Origin: Phoronis australis
Taxonomy: Eukaryota > Phoronida > Phoronidae
Direction of reading: 5' to 3'
Length of the DNA: 64,000 bases
Assembly (NCBI GenBank): GCA_002633005.1
Contig: NMRA01000855.1
Coordinates: 1-64,000, forward strand
In this document: in pieces, positions 11,923-23,198 of the stretch
Numbering within the stretch: the first letter of the stretch is position 1
Layout: each line of letters starts with the position of its first letter
Position numbers and translations under genes: made by a program
Notes under the pieces: model-generated
What the model was told of the DNA's origin: nothing
Seen by the model: only the letters and a program-made list of their open reading frames with translations
Databases searched by the model: none

Positions 11923-12950
11923 TTAAACGATCACCTTACCAAACTTCGTGGTGGAAAAACATTTATTTTTCATGCAAGATGTCCAGATTATCCTATTTAT
12001 ATCAATTGCAATATCACACTGCAGCACTGTTCGGTCCCGCTGTTAGCGACCAATGTCTCAGTTGGCTGACAATCGTGACTTGGAAATGCTTTCAAGTACA
12101 CATAGTGTACCTAATTATCGGACGGAACCTAAATATCGGACATTTCATAGAATCTTACTTGAAGCATAATCTGAGAATTAAATGACACCAATTTTTGTTC
12201 CGTTGTAATGCATTCAATGTCCAGATTTCATTTTATGGATAATTTTGTTGCAAATGGACCTGGGTTCTAGCAGCATATATGTCAAAACACTCGAGCTGAA
12301 ATTTGGCGACAAGGTGCCCGCGGCCATTACATGGTTAGTCAGTTTTCCGCGGTGTGGCATATGGAGAACCATGGTGTCCGATATTTAGGTTCTCCGAAGG
12401 TTTGGTTGTTGTGTTTTTTGAAGATCAGTCGGAACATAAATGTGGCTTTCAGTGACAAGATATAGTAACAGAACAATTCCGTGAAGGTAAATCTTTATTT
12501 CAGAAAAGAATTTACAACAATCCGTAGTATTTTCAATTAAATACAAGAGCAACGCGGAGCGTTGAAATGCGCCCACAATTGCACCGCATACGGTATCCTT
12601 CTAGGGTTGTTTATTGGTACCATAAAGTGGCCAGTAGAGGGCATACTTTGCAAAATGGAAAGGCATGGTCATTGTCTCCTCAATAGGCTAGGGGCAAAAT
12701 GTGAGTAATCTTCATAATACAAGCACATCCTATACACCAGTTGCTTAAAGCACCACAGAAACATAGAATTAAAAACAAATTTACCAACATACGAGATTAG
12801 CACAGCATTAGAATGCCAGAAACAAATTTCTACTTGGAACTTTTCCTTCACAGTCACGAAGTAACACAAAGTATACACCTGAAGACCTATGAAAATACAG
12901 AGGTCAATGTAAAATACTAAAATTGCCACTAGAGGCAAATACTAAAATTG

Positions 12951-14310
12951 CCACTAGAGGCATACCGGTAATCAGAATCATCCTAAAGTCGTCATCGTCC
13001 GTTGTCAACATCACATAAATACACTTGCTAAATTTAGTAAAGATCCTGCAAACGGTTTGGGAGATACAGCCATGGGCGCAAAAAAACAAAACTGCCACTA
13101 GGAGGCGCCACAGTAGTCCAAATCGTCTGAAAATCATTGTCAGCTGTCTTCCTTATAGTAAGCACATACACGCCAATTTTCACAATCATCCTTTGAGCGG
13201 TTTGGTTGATAGAGGGGTGGACGCAAAAATACAGACTCGAAAACAGTAAAAATGGCCACTAGGTGGCGCAAACTACGTCGAATCCATCTGAAAACAGTAG
13301 GATAGCGTCATCTCACTAATAGGTGCCTACATACCAAATTTCATGAAAATCCGTTCAATACTTTTGAAGATACAAAGGTAAGCGTAAAAAACTAAAATTG
13401 CCACTAGGGGGCACACCGGTAGTCGGATCCGACCAAAAGTCGTCATCTTCCGTTGTTAACATCATATAAATATACTTACACAATTTGTAAAGATCCTGCG
13501 AACGGTTTAGGAGATACAGCCATAGGCGCAAAAAAACAAAACTGCCACTAGGAGGCGCCACAGTAGTCGAAATCGTCGGAAAATCATCGTCAACCATCCT
13601 CTACATAGTAAGCATATACATGCCAATTTTCACAATCATCCTTTGAGCGGTTTGGTTGATAGAGGGGTGGACGCACAAAAACAGACTCGAAAACACTAAA
13701 AATGGCCACTAGGTGGCGCAAACTATGTCGAATCCATCTGAAAACGGGAGGATAGCGTCATCTCACTAATAGGTGCCTACATACCAAATTTCATGAAAAT
13801 CCAATAAGGACTTGTGAAGATACAAAGGTAAGCGTAAAAAAATTAAAATTGCCACTAGGGGGCACACCGGTAGTCGGATCCGTCCAAAAGTCGTCATCTT
13901 CCGTTGTTAACATCATATAAATATACTTACACAATTTCGTAAAGATCCTGCGAACGGTTTAGGAGATACAGCCATAGGCGCAAAAAAAAAAAAACTGCCA
14001 CTAGGAGGCGCCACAGTAGTCGAAATCGTCGGAAAATCATCGTCAACCGTCCTCTACATAGTAAGCACATACATGCCAATTTTCACAATCATCCTTTGAG
14101 CGGTTTGGTTGATAGAGGGGTGGAAGCACAAAAACAGACTCGAAAACAGTAAAAATGGCCACTAGGTGGCGCAAACTATGTCGAATCCATCCGAAAACGG
14201 CAGGATAGCGTCATCTCACTACTAGGTGCCTACATACCAAATTTCATGAAAATCCGTTCAGGACTTTTGAAGATACAAAGGTAAGCGTAAAAAACTAAAA
14301 TTGCCACTAG
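12951..14310 (+). repeat. 451-bp tandem array, three units and a partial one
   Basis: The segment beginning at ccactag(g/a)...caccggtagtcggatc recurs at 12951, 13401, 13852 and 14304 (periods 450, 451, 452). Each unit holds three CCACTAGGNGGC motifs (…GGGGGCAC, …GGAGGCGCC, …GGTGGCGC) at about 145-160-bp spacing. Confidence 0.9.
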
Positions 14311-14436
14311 GGGGCACACCGGTAGTCGGATCCGTCCGAAAGTTCGCACATGCCGTCCCATTCATGAATGGAACATATGTGCCAAATTTCATGAACGTAT
14401 GTCAAAGGGTTTTGGAGATAGAGCAGCGGACGCCGG

Positions 14437-14503
14437 ACGCCAGACGCCGGACGCCAGACGCCGGACGCCGCCCGGACGGACGGACGGACGGACGGACGGA
14501 CGG
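14437..14503 (+). repeat. GACGCC and CGGA microsatellite
   Basis: Alternating ggacgcc/agacgcc heptamers followed by about eight CGGA/GGAC tetramers. Confidence 0.9.
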
Positions 14504-14513
14504 AGATGACGGC

Positions 14514-14549
14514 ATAATGCGTCCACATATAAATATGTGGGCGCATAAT
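14514..14549. repeat. Terminal palindrome of the repeat element
   Basis: Arms ATAATGCGTCCACATAT and ATATGTGGGCGCATAAT (17 bp, two mismatches) around a 2-nt centre. The same palindrome, diverged, closes the second copy at about 24866-24900. Confidence 0.85.
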
Positions 14550-15331
14550 AATACAAAATGTGCCAAAACGTCCGATAATTAGGTCACTTGACTGTAATAT
14601 ACCGGTAACGGCCTCTTTCAATATGCGTGTAGTTTTTTATGGCGAAAGACAGCGGCGGGATTCAACACACATGTAGGGCCTACGTGTGACTCACCTGTCA
14701 ATCACATGTTGGTGTCAAGGTAACATGCACTCCAAAGTGTGGGAACTTGTGTGCACCACTACAAAGTCACACATCAAAAGAGAATAGCGACAGTCCTAAG
14801 TAACAAAAACGGGCGTGAATATGTACTTTTAAGCTGTTGTTATGAAAGACCCAGTTCTTTACGACATTCCTCCGTTGCCAATGTTCTCCAAAACTGCGAT
14901 GTCAAGTCTATTACGATATTTCCCGGCTCGATACTCCCTAAGCCCATGCCCGTAGCTAGCTGTGTGAATCTCCTATCCACCATCGCCAATTTTCAGTCAG
15001 TCTAAGTCGTAGATATTTTCAGATTCGAATAGTAAGAATTTTTGTTCAGGCTAAACCACCGACTCGGAGGCCCAGCGTCGTTGCACTCATTGTGATCATC
15101 AATCTTTTTCTAAGTCAGGGAATCGCGAGTTTTCTTAGCAATGGGCGCTAAATCTTCATTCTTTAAAAGACGGGTATGGACGCTTAACTGAGAGGTGGGC
15201 GCTTAACTGGAAATCTTCAAAAATCGCAAGGGGGAGCGCTTAACCGAGCAGAGGGCGGTTAAATCGAAAATCCACCTAAAGTAGGGGGTGGGCGGTTAAC
15301 TGAGCATGGACGTTAACCCGAACGTTTACAG

Positions 15332-15980
15332 TACATGTATGCAACAACACAGAAATCTAAATGAAACTTCAAGCAGTAACAAGATTGGGTACAGCAGTAC
15401 ATTTTTTGGTTTATCATACCCTGAAGCTTAAGGTACACGTCTACCACCGTTGATTTTTTCATTGCATTGACCATGATATTTCTTAAGACACATCATTCAA
15501 TAGTACTAGGATTGTGAGATACTTGAGACCACATCATTCAATGCCTTGTGAGTTAAAATACTTTTAGAAGTTTTGTACATTAGTTTCCGCTACGTGCGTG
15601 GATATATTGGGACAAAATTTTGTACCTATGAATGACGTTTGGGTGAGGGAGTGTCTCCTTCGAACAGCGACATACCAGCTGTCAAAAATGAAGGCTTGTG
15701 TCGTTTTAATAATCTAGAGATTGAAGGCTCATACCTGAGACATAATTCCTTGTGTACTGACAGTACAGAATTTATAGTTCAAACACAAAGTTGTCTACTA
15801 TTTAGGTTTTTTTTTTGAAATATATATTTAAGCCTGAAGTGATACTTTTCAAAAATGGCAGTAAAGTGACAAAGACATGACAGCACACTAATTATAAACT
15901 AGAAAGATTATTTTAACGGCGTAACAATAATGGACTCTGCGCGTGCGTATTGCTGGATTTGTTTTGGGAATACTGACAGC
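15332..15980. other. No supported feature
   Basis: AT-rich sequence with short homopolymers; no gene or clear repeat. Confidence 0.5.
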
Positions 15981-15984
15981 AACC

Positions 15985-16920
15985 CGTTTACCAACATGAA
16001 AAAAAATTCTTTAAAATTGTAGGAGAAATTACATGTTAATATTTTGATGACCTTTCCGCTAATTGAACTCTTCCGATGCATTATGAACCCCGATCAGGGA
16101 ATAATTGTAAACTCGATTTAAAGTGTGGTTAATCATAAGAATCACAGATGTTTTACCTTAAGCACTTTAGAATACAAAATGAATGAATTGGTCAAACTTT
16201 CAGAAGAAAAAATGCACCTAACGACCCCAAAGGTGCACCAAATGACCTGAAAATTTAGAATTGAAACTCAATCGCATTTAGTACAGATATTAATTTTGAA
16301 GTCTCTAGCTCAAAATTTTAGTTTGCACTCAATGACCTTTGACCTATTTTTTCTGATTGGTTTGGCCTATTGCGTAGTAAAGTAGGGTGTTCAACTGGCA
16401 TGTTGACTTACACTAGTGTGCTGAAATTAAAAAGAATTCCTTGAAAAATGTAGGAGATATAAAATTTTGAACGTTAGATGACCTTTGAACTAATTGACCC
16501 AATCCGGTACATTATAAGCGTCTTTAGGAGAATTGTTGCAAAGCCCATGAAAGGTGTGTAATGCTGAGAATCACAGCTGTCTAACGGTATACTTGGTAAA
16601 TGAAAAGGACAAATTTTCAGAAGAAAAATGCACCTAATGACCCCATGGTTGCACTAAATGACCTGAAACTTTGTACTTCGAATTGAATTAGACGTACCAA
16701 TCAGACTTGTGAATTTGAAGTGTCCAGCTCAAAATTTTAATTTGCACCTAATGACCTTTGACCTGTTTTATCTGATTGGATGATTTGATTACTTAGAAAA
16801 GTAATTTTTTAAATTGTCATGTTGACTTATACCTGTGTACCGAATTTGAAAAAGATAGCTTTAAAACTGAAGGAGTAGCATTTTCAAAATTATATGACCT
16901 TTGCACCAAACGACCTTTTT
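15985..16920. repeat. Tandem duplication, period about 420 bp
   Basis: The sequence from ttgcactcaatgacctttgacct (about 16325) recurs at about 16743. The flanking cagaagaaaaatgcaccta...cgaccc and taggag(a)...atgacctttg segments repeat likewise. Two full units and the start of a third. Confidence 0.8.
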
Positions 16921-17019
16921 GCGGTGCAATATGGAATATGATTATATAACGAATCAAAATTTATGTACTGTCAAAATTCATATGCTGAATTTAAAGAATG
17001 TACCTGCACCCAATTTGGA

Positions 17020-19740
17020 GTTATTAAGCCTCAAAGTTGTTCGGAAGAAGAATAAGAATAAGAATGAAAGCGCTCCGAGGAGCGAAACTTGGCGAAATTA
17101 ACCAAAAAGATGACGATAAAGATGATGACGAAGATGACCAATATGACGACGATGGTGGCGAGGATGAACAAAAGAAGTATTAATAACATACACAGGACGA
17201 ACGTAGAAGTCCGAAATCAGTAAGAAAAAGGCTACAATCTTGAGCGACACTTGACGAAATTAACGGAAAAGACGACGACGGAGATGATGACGAAGATGAT
17301 GACGAATATGATGATGGTGGTGGCGATGATGAACAACATCACAACATTCATATGACGAACTTAGATGTCATAAATCTATAAGAAATAGGCTACAGTCTAG
17401 TTCAATAGAAGATAAATCAACATCAATGCAGCAAGAGCGCTCAACAAAGGAACAGCATTATCAGAAAATCTCAAATAACTCAAAAAGTAGACGTCCTAGG
17501 GAAAAATGGAAAACATCTTCTGAAAGACCGTTCAAATTTCTATCTAAACTGATGGTATCGCCTAATTCCGTAAATTTTTCGAAAAAAATGAAATTTTGCG
17601 TATTTTTTTTAAGAAATTCAAAGTCAAATAACTCGAAAACGGTAAGTCTGAGAGAAAAATTGTTACAGGCCATTTGAAAGAATATACTTCAAAGAATCCA
17701 CATGCAAATAATCACGTCTTTTTCTCTTCCCGTTTAAAATCGCACTCCAGCACGACTGAAAATGGGTCAACATGCGCCAGATCCGCCATCTTGAAAGCAA
17801 CTTCCGTTTTTTTGGCTTTGTATAATAGCATGTCATAAGAAACTAATACCTGTAAAAATTCGAAGGAATTGGTCTTATAATGCGCCCTCTACAGGAGAAA
17901 ACGTTTTAGGCCAAAATCGAGGTGCGCATGCGCTATCGCCGATATTTCCGCCATCTTTAACCGGAAGTAAACAATTTCTGGTATACTTGTAGAAAACTTA
18001 CAGTCCATTTACTGTGCCGATTCTTAGCCTTTTACGTAAAAAATTGTAGCTTCCAGAAGCATTTGAACCTTTAAATGAAAACAAAATGGCCGCCACAGCC
18101 GCCATCTTGGATCCGATTTTGACGAAAAACAATAAGCTTCCAGTACTTCCGGAAGTACGTGTTATGTGTAAATTTCGTGATGATCGGACGAAAATTGCGA
18201 CCTGTATCGTGCGAACAAACAAAAAAACGAGAGCGCTCGGAAGAGCGACACTTGGCGGAATTAATCGAAAAGACGACGAACACGATATCATTCATGTGAC
18301 TAGCGAAGAAATCGAATTGAGAGCATGCAATCAACTACAATAAAGAATGAAAGCCCGTTCAAAACTCTATCTAAAGTGGTAGTTTGGCAAACACGATAAC
18401 ATTCATGTGACTAGCGAAGAAATCAAATAGAGAGCATACAATCAACTACAATAAAGAACAATAGATGGCGCAACATGACGGTCCAGTCTGCAGTAGGACA
18501 GTGCTGGCTGGGTCAGTCTGGGTCAACTAGGCATAACCAAAATAAAGTGAACTGAATGCCAGCCAGCTGTTTGCTTGTATAAGTGAACGAAGGAACAACG
18601 GTATCCGAAAATCTCGAATAATTCAAAAGTAGACGTTGTAGCGCAAAATGGAAAATATCTTCTGAAAGCCCGTCCACAACTCTACGTACTTTGATAGAGC
18701 ATACAATCAACTACAATAAAGAACAATAGATAGCGCAACATTACGGACGAGGCATGCTTTGCAGTAGGACAGTGCTGGCTAGGTCAGTCTGGGTCAACTA
18801 GGCATAACCAAAACAAAGTGAGCTGAAAGCCAGCCAGCTGCGTGTGACCGAAGGAACAACGGTATCCGAAAATTTCGAATAATTGAAAAAGTAGACGTCG
18901 TAGCGCAAAATGGAAAATATCTCCTGAAAGCGTGTTAAAAACTCTATCTAAAGTGGTAGTTTGGCAAAAATCAAAAAAATTTTCAAGAAAATTAAAAATT
19001 TGCCGTTTTTTTTTGAAATTCAAAGTCAAATAACTCGAAAACGGTAAGTCTGAGAAATACGCTCTCGCAGACTTTTTGAAAGGCCATACTTCAAAAATTC
19101 ACGTCATTTGCTCTTCCCATAAAAAATGCGACACCAGAGCGATTGAAACCGTGTGAACATGCCCCACACCCGCCATCTTGAAAGTGATTTCCGGTTCAAT
19201 AATTTTTTATAAAAGCTTATTAAACTCAACAAACACGTGACCAGTTTGAAAGTAATTGGTTAGCAAATACGCCCTCTACAGGAGAAAACGTTTTTGGCCA
19301 TATTTCGGGGTGCGCATGCGCCACGTCCAATATTTCCGCCATCTTTAACCGGAAGTCAAAGATTTTCTGCACAATTGTAGCACACGCGTTCTAGTATATT
19401 CGTACCGATTTTCAGCCATGTAGATCGAAAAATGCGGCCTCTACGAGTATTTGACTGTGAAATCGGATACATAATGGTCGCCACGTCCGCCATTTTGTAT
19501 CCGATCATGACCACAAACAATAGCGTTCTAGCAGTTCCCGATCTACACGTTGTGTGCAAATTTCGTGAAAATCGGACGAAAATTGCGACCTGTAGAGAGC
19601 GAACAAAAAAAAAACTTGCTGTCAGACCAACATACTTGGCGGAATTCCCAGAATTCCGCCAAGTAACAAAAAAAACTTACTAGAAGAGCAACATACTTCG
19701 CCAAGTAATAAGAATAAAATTGAAGAAAACCCAGGAACAA
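17020..19740. repeat. Complex repeat cluster with gccatctt and GAY-triplet tracts
   Basis: Two diverged long copies (about 17425-18340 and 18845-19690) and a short middle one (about 18588-18840). They share gtagacgt..., aaagtcaaataactcgaaaa, ccgccatctt and tttcgtgatgatcggacgaa. The leader at 17040-17340 repeats gaaac/acacttggcgaaatta followed by GAT/GAC triplet-rich stretches (17107-17165, 17270-17333). Open frames inside (e.g. 18086-18343) differ between copies and look fortuitous. Probably an old transposable element; class unknown. Confidence 0.6.
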
Positions 19741-20172
19741 CAGTACTCTGCGCTTGCACGCGCAAAGTAATAAATGTGCCGTGTTTTAAGACATGAGTTC
19801 CACACAAAAATTCAAAAATTTATATAAGTTTATGATTGAAACTCGATTCTTAACAAGTTTTTTGATAAACATTAAAAAAGGCTTTATGAAGGTTGACGAA
19901 TACCTATAAGATTTTTTCACATAATGTTAACTTGAAAATTATTCTTAATAATGTATCTACTTCATATTAATAATATGTGAATTTTCATGCATGTCACCCA
20001 GTCACAGTGAAGACGTGTATAAAGATTAAGATCTTATATGTTTAGAAATCTTTTAACTCAAAAATAAAACAAGGTTTTAACCAAGAAAAATTTTGATGTA
20101 CAAGTCAAGCTGTCAACAAAGCTAATTACTGACTTTCTAAAACCGCTCTGAGGTGGTGGCGTATAACAACTA

Positions 20173-20270
20173 TTATTAAAATCTCTTGGTCGGAGAATAG
20201 ACCGACCGAAATGTCGTGCCATTGTAAATAGACCAGAGGTCGGTGTAAATAGACCAAAAGATTTTAATAA
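20173..20270. repeat. Foldback element of 98 bp
   Basis: Inverted arms ttattaaaatctcttggtc and gaccaaaagattttaataa (19 bp, one mismatch). The loop contains two gtaaatagacc repeats. Confidence 0.8.
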
Positions 20271-20499
20271 CAGAAGGTAATTATTTCAACATTACTTTGA
20301 AAGAAATGAGGAAAAAGAATGAGTTGTCAACGCCAACACGAATAAAATAGTGAGAGCACCAGAAGACCTCGAGTCACTTCTAACCAAACACTAATTTACA
20401 TATTATTCAAGAGTTAATGATTGTAATGGTCACTTTTAGGCATACTGAGTCGATAAAGCTGGAAGTCGAATATTGTAGTTCCTCACTAGTTTTGTACAA

Positions 20500-20730
20500 A
20501 AACATTTGGCAAAATCATCATTTTTCAAAGGCCAGTAACTTTGCTACAAATAATGGAAACTTAAGAAAATCTTGTTTTTGACATCTTCACAATACAAACC
20601 TAGCTAGTAAAAACTTCATATTTTCCTTACCTTTATTTTTGCGGAAAAATTTGACAAAATAGAATTTCAATTGTCAGCCATATAGTGTGCAGTTCGTGAA
20701 GAATCATCATACATCTAGACAGTGCACTGT
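20500..20730 (+). repeat. Dispersed repeat family R1
   Basis: catttttcaaaggccagtaactttgctacaaata...aaatttgacaaaatagaatttcaa...gccatatagtgtgc; the same order of blocks occurs at 30760, 35150 and 51940. Confidence 0.65.
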
Positions 20731-20929
20731 TACTCTGAGGTGCAAAATGTTAATCAATATGCAATAGTTTTTTCTACAACTTATGAATCGAAATGTCAAG
20801 TATGCCAGCCGTAAAGTCTTTTTTCCACAAATATTATGCAAATCATGTATACTACGGTACTATGTGTTTGTTCAGTTGCTCTTCCTTGACTATTTACTGA
20901 GCATGCTTGTGTATTAACGTCTCTTTATC

Positions 20930-21180
20930 ACTTATAAATGCTGGTAAAGAGTGCAAAGGTGTAGATAATAAATATACCACCAATACTAAATCTTTTATCG
21001 TGACATGGCACTGGGAAATAACAATGCATGATGCAGGCTACATGAGCACACGAGGTACATCATTAGTGCAAAGGTCATATATTTGCCAAAAAAATTTGTT
21101 TTCACATCTACTAGTTGTCAATGAATACAACTGCCTTTTGTTTAGGGTAGCAATAGGAGCATTAAATGACCCTTGGGTTT
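20930..21180 (+). repeat. Dispersed repeat family R3, partial copy
   Basis: It shares gcacacgaggtacatcattagtgcaaaggtca and gttgtcaatgaatacaac with the inverted pair at 54199-54524 and 57818-58189. Confidence 0.6.
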
Positions 21181-22740
21181 GACAAGCCGTTCTGTCTAAT
21201 ACCTGCCAGCGTTTTCATAAGCACTTTCACCAGTAGTAAAAACAACGTTTTAATGTTAAGTTACCTTTCCGAGTCATAGTTTACAGAAACCACTAGCTTT
21301 CAGTCTCATTTCACGATCTTCGCTGGGTGAAATGGCGGGTAATTGGGGCCTCGCCTGTGTCTGTTTCGTCATCATTGTCATGTGTGACCTCTGGCGTTGC
21401 AACCAGCGGCTTACTTTAAAGGACACATATACGCTGCGAGGTGTAAGATGCCCTTACTCTATTGCCCCATCAAATAATTAATGGAAGAGTGTGTAAGTGT
21501 TTTGACATCAATTTTTGCTCAAAACCAACTCGACTTGTGAGGAGATGAACTAACCGCTGGTGAAAATTACTCTTTTGTAGACAGCTCTTTGTCTGGCTAA
21601 AACGCTAATGAGAACGCCATTGAAAGTGCTAGCATTGTCATCACTCACGTAGAATTAGATTACAGCAGTTTGTAATTCATGTGGCAAGCTGATCCTGGCA
21701 TTTTATACCACTGGAGTTAAACACAAGCATATACATGCAATTAATCTGCGGAAAATTTTAAGCCAAAACCACCAAAAACGAACTATTTACTCTGACTAAC
21801 TTCTAGACTCAAAACTTAAAATTGCTCTAAACCGGTCCGTCCAAGAAGCCAACTTTTAATTTACACCACATACTTAGTGTTATTAAATTGGTCTCGACTT
21901 GTTCCTAACTGAACTCAGAAGAGAAGTGACTTGAGAGTATTGGCAACACCAGTTTCATAACGGTAGGGGTCTAAATCAACAGTCAGTTTTTGTGATGGTG
22001 GATGGGTTTATAGCCGCTTTGAGATAGACAGCGGCGACCCCTTTAGGTATAGTCAGAGATGCAATGGCTTTTACTTTTTCATTAGGAAAGAAGATAGCTT
22101 ACCGAAAGCTACAGGATAACTTCTAGTGTCAAAAAGCTTCGCCAACTGACAAAGCAACTCGTATGCTGTTATTAAGCTGGTAACTTACATACAAGTCGCG
22201 AATGGAATTTCAATACTGTCGACTTTGATTTTAATTGAGGTCTTTGCTAATTTGGTCTGCACGGCAAACAAGTGAGGTCGTAACTTAATAAAATATTTAT
22301 TTTTATTCAAATTCATTAGGTCATGTGATGTGGCCTATGGGTGGCCTGCACACCAGGCTTTAAAATGTTTGCGATTTATATTTCCACACCAGTTTATATT
22401 TACACATTCATATAACAAACAAGAACATTTGTTAAAATAAATGCCACATTTCCATTTTTCGAAATTACACTCCTTCACTAAAACACCATGTATGGTTTGA
22501 TGGTAGCTACACAATACAAGAGCAACACAGAGCATTCATAAGCACCACAGAGTGAATCATACAGCACTGACTATAAGCAATGATTACTACACAATCTCCC
22601 AAGAGGTGAGCAATACTAGTCAACGTAAAATAGCCTATGAGGAGAGTAAAACAAGTCGTACAAAAAATTAATTTTTCAGAAATTAATTAAGCAGATTAAT
22701 AACAAGATGTGTGTTAAACAATTGCATCAAAAACCACACA
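21181..22740. other. No supported gene
   Basis: AT-rich. A short fragment of the leading end of the CTCF-motif element (caagagcaacacagagcatt) lies at about 22518-22550. Nothing else was recognised. Confidence 0.5.
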
Positions 22741-23120
22741 GCACCCTCCTGTGGCATTTGTCCAAAATTTAATTGGTGTTGTCTTATCCGCAATAAAAGC
22801 AAGAATTAATGCTTAAGTTCACAAAGAACCCTCAAGCAGTATAAGCAGAGAGCTACATGTAAGGCACACCAAAAAGTTGTTTCCAAGAATATAAAATAAT
22901 CAGGCACCCTCCTGTGGCATTTGTCCAAAATTTAATTGGCGTTGTCTTATCCGCAATAAAAACTAGTGTTTAACTTCACAAAGAACCCTCAAGCAGTATA
23001 GGCAGAGAGCTACATGTAAGGCACACCAAAAAGTTGTTTCCAAGAATATAAAATAATCAGGCACCCTCCTGTGGCATTTGTCCAAAATTTAATTGGCGTT
23101 GTCTTATCCGCAATAAAAAC
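22741..23120. repeat. Tandem array, unit about 160 bp, 2.4 copies
   Basis: gcaccctcctgtggcatttg recurs at 22741, 22904 and 23061. The array stops at an N (23121), so the true copy number may be higher. Confidence 0.85.
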
Positions 23121-23198
23121 NATTACACACTGCCTTTGACATGACTCAACACTTGAGAAAAAACAACACAAAAGTTTTTGAGTCATTACCTTTTTCTA

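Larger units (their letters stand above)
12541..14549 (+). mobile_element. CTCF-motif repeat element, copy 1 (nested)
   Basis: It starts with caagagcaacgcggagcgtt and ATGCGCCCACA and ends in a (CGGA)n/(GACGCC)n tract and a palindrome carrying TGTGGGCGCAT, so the ends are inverted relative to one another. The middle is the 451-bp tandem array (separate entry). The copy at 23199-24905 has the same order of parts. No coding sequence. The superfamily is unknown to me. Confidence 0.65.
9958..15331. mobile_element. Large TA-flanked transposon related to the CCGTA family, with nested insertions
   Basis: Termini CCGTAAACATTCGGGTTAAC and its complement (2 mismatches over 21 bp), each flanked by TA (9956-9957, 15332-15333). 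Both ends carry arrays of subterminal GGGCG(G/C)TTAA motifs, four or more per side, likely transposase-binding repeats. 5374 bp, of which about 3.1 kb is later insertions (10820-11922; 12541-14549), leaving a core of about 2.3 kb with no recognisable transposase. A good poly(A)-like AATAAA plus GT-rich tract lies at 10542-10590 inside it. Confidence 0.7.

Noticed and set aside
12951-14310. CRISPR-like array (regular spacing of a short motif)
   Set aside because: The intervening sequence is itself repeated with a 451-bp period, and the genome is eukaryotic with spliceosomal introns.
14301-14621. Open frames on both strands around 14.3-14.6 kb
   Set aside because: They are produced by the GACGCC/CGGA microsatellite and the tandem array.
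18086-18343. 85-codon open frame
   Set aside because: Falls in a repeated block; the corresponding frame is not maintained in the second copy at 19432-19683.
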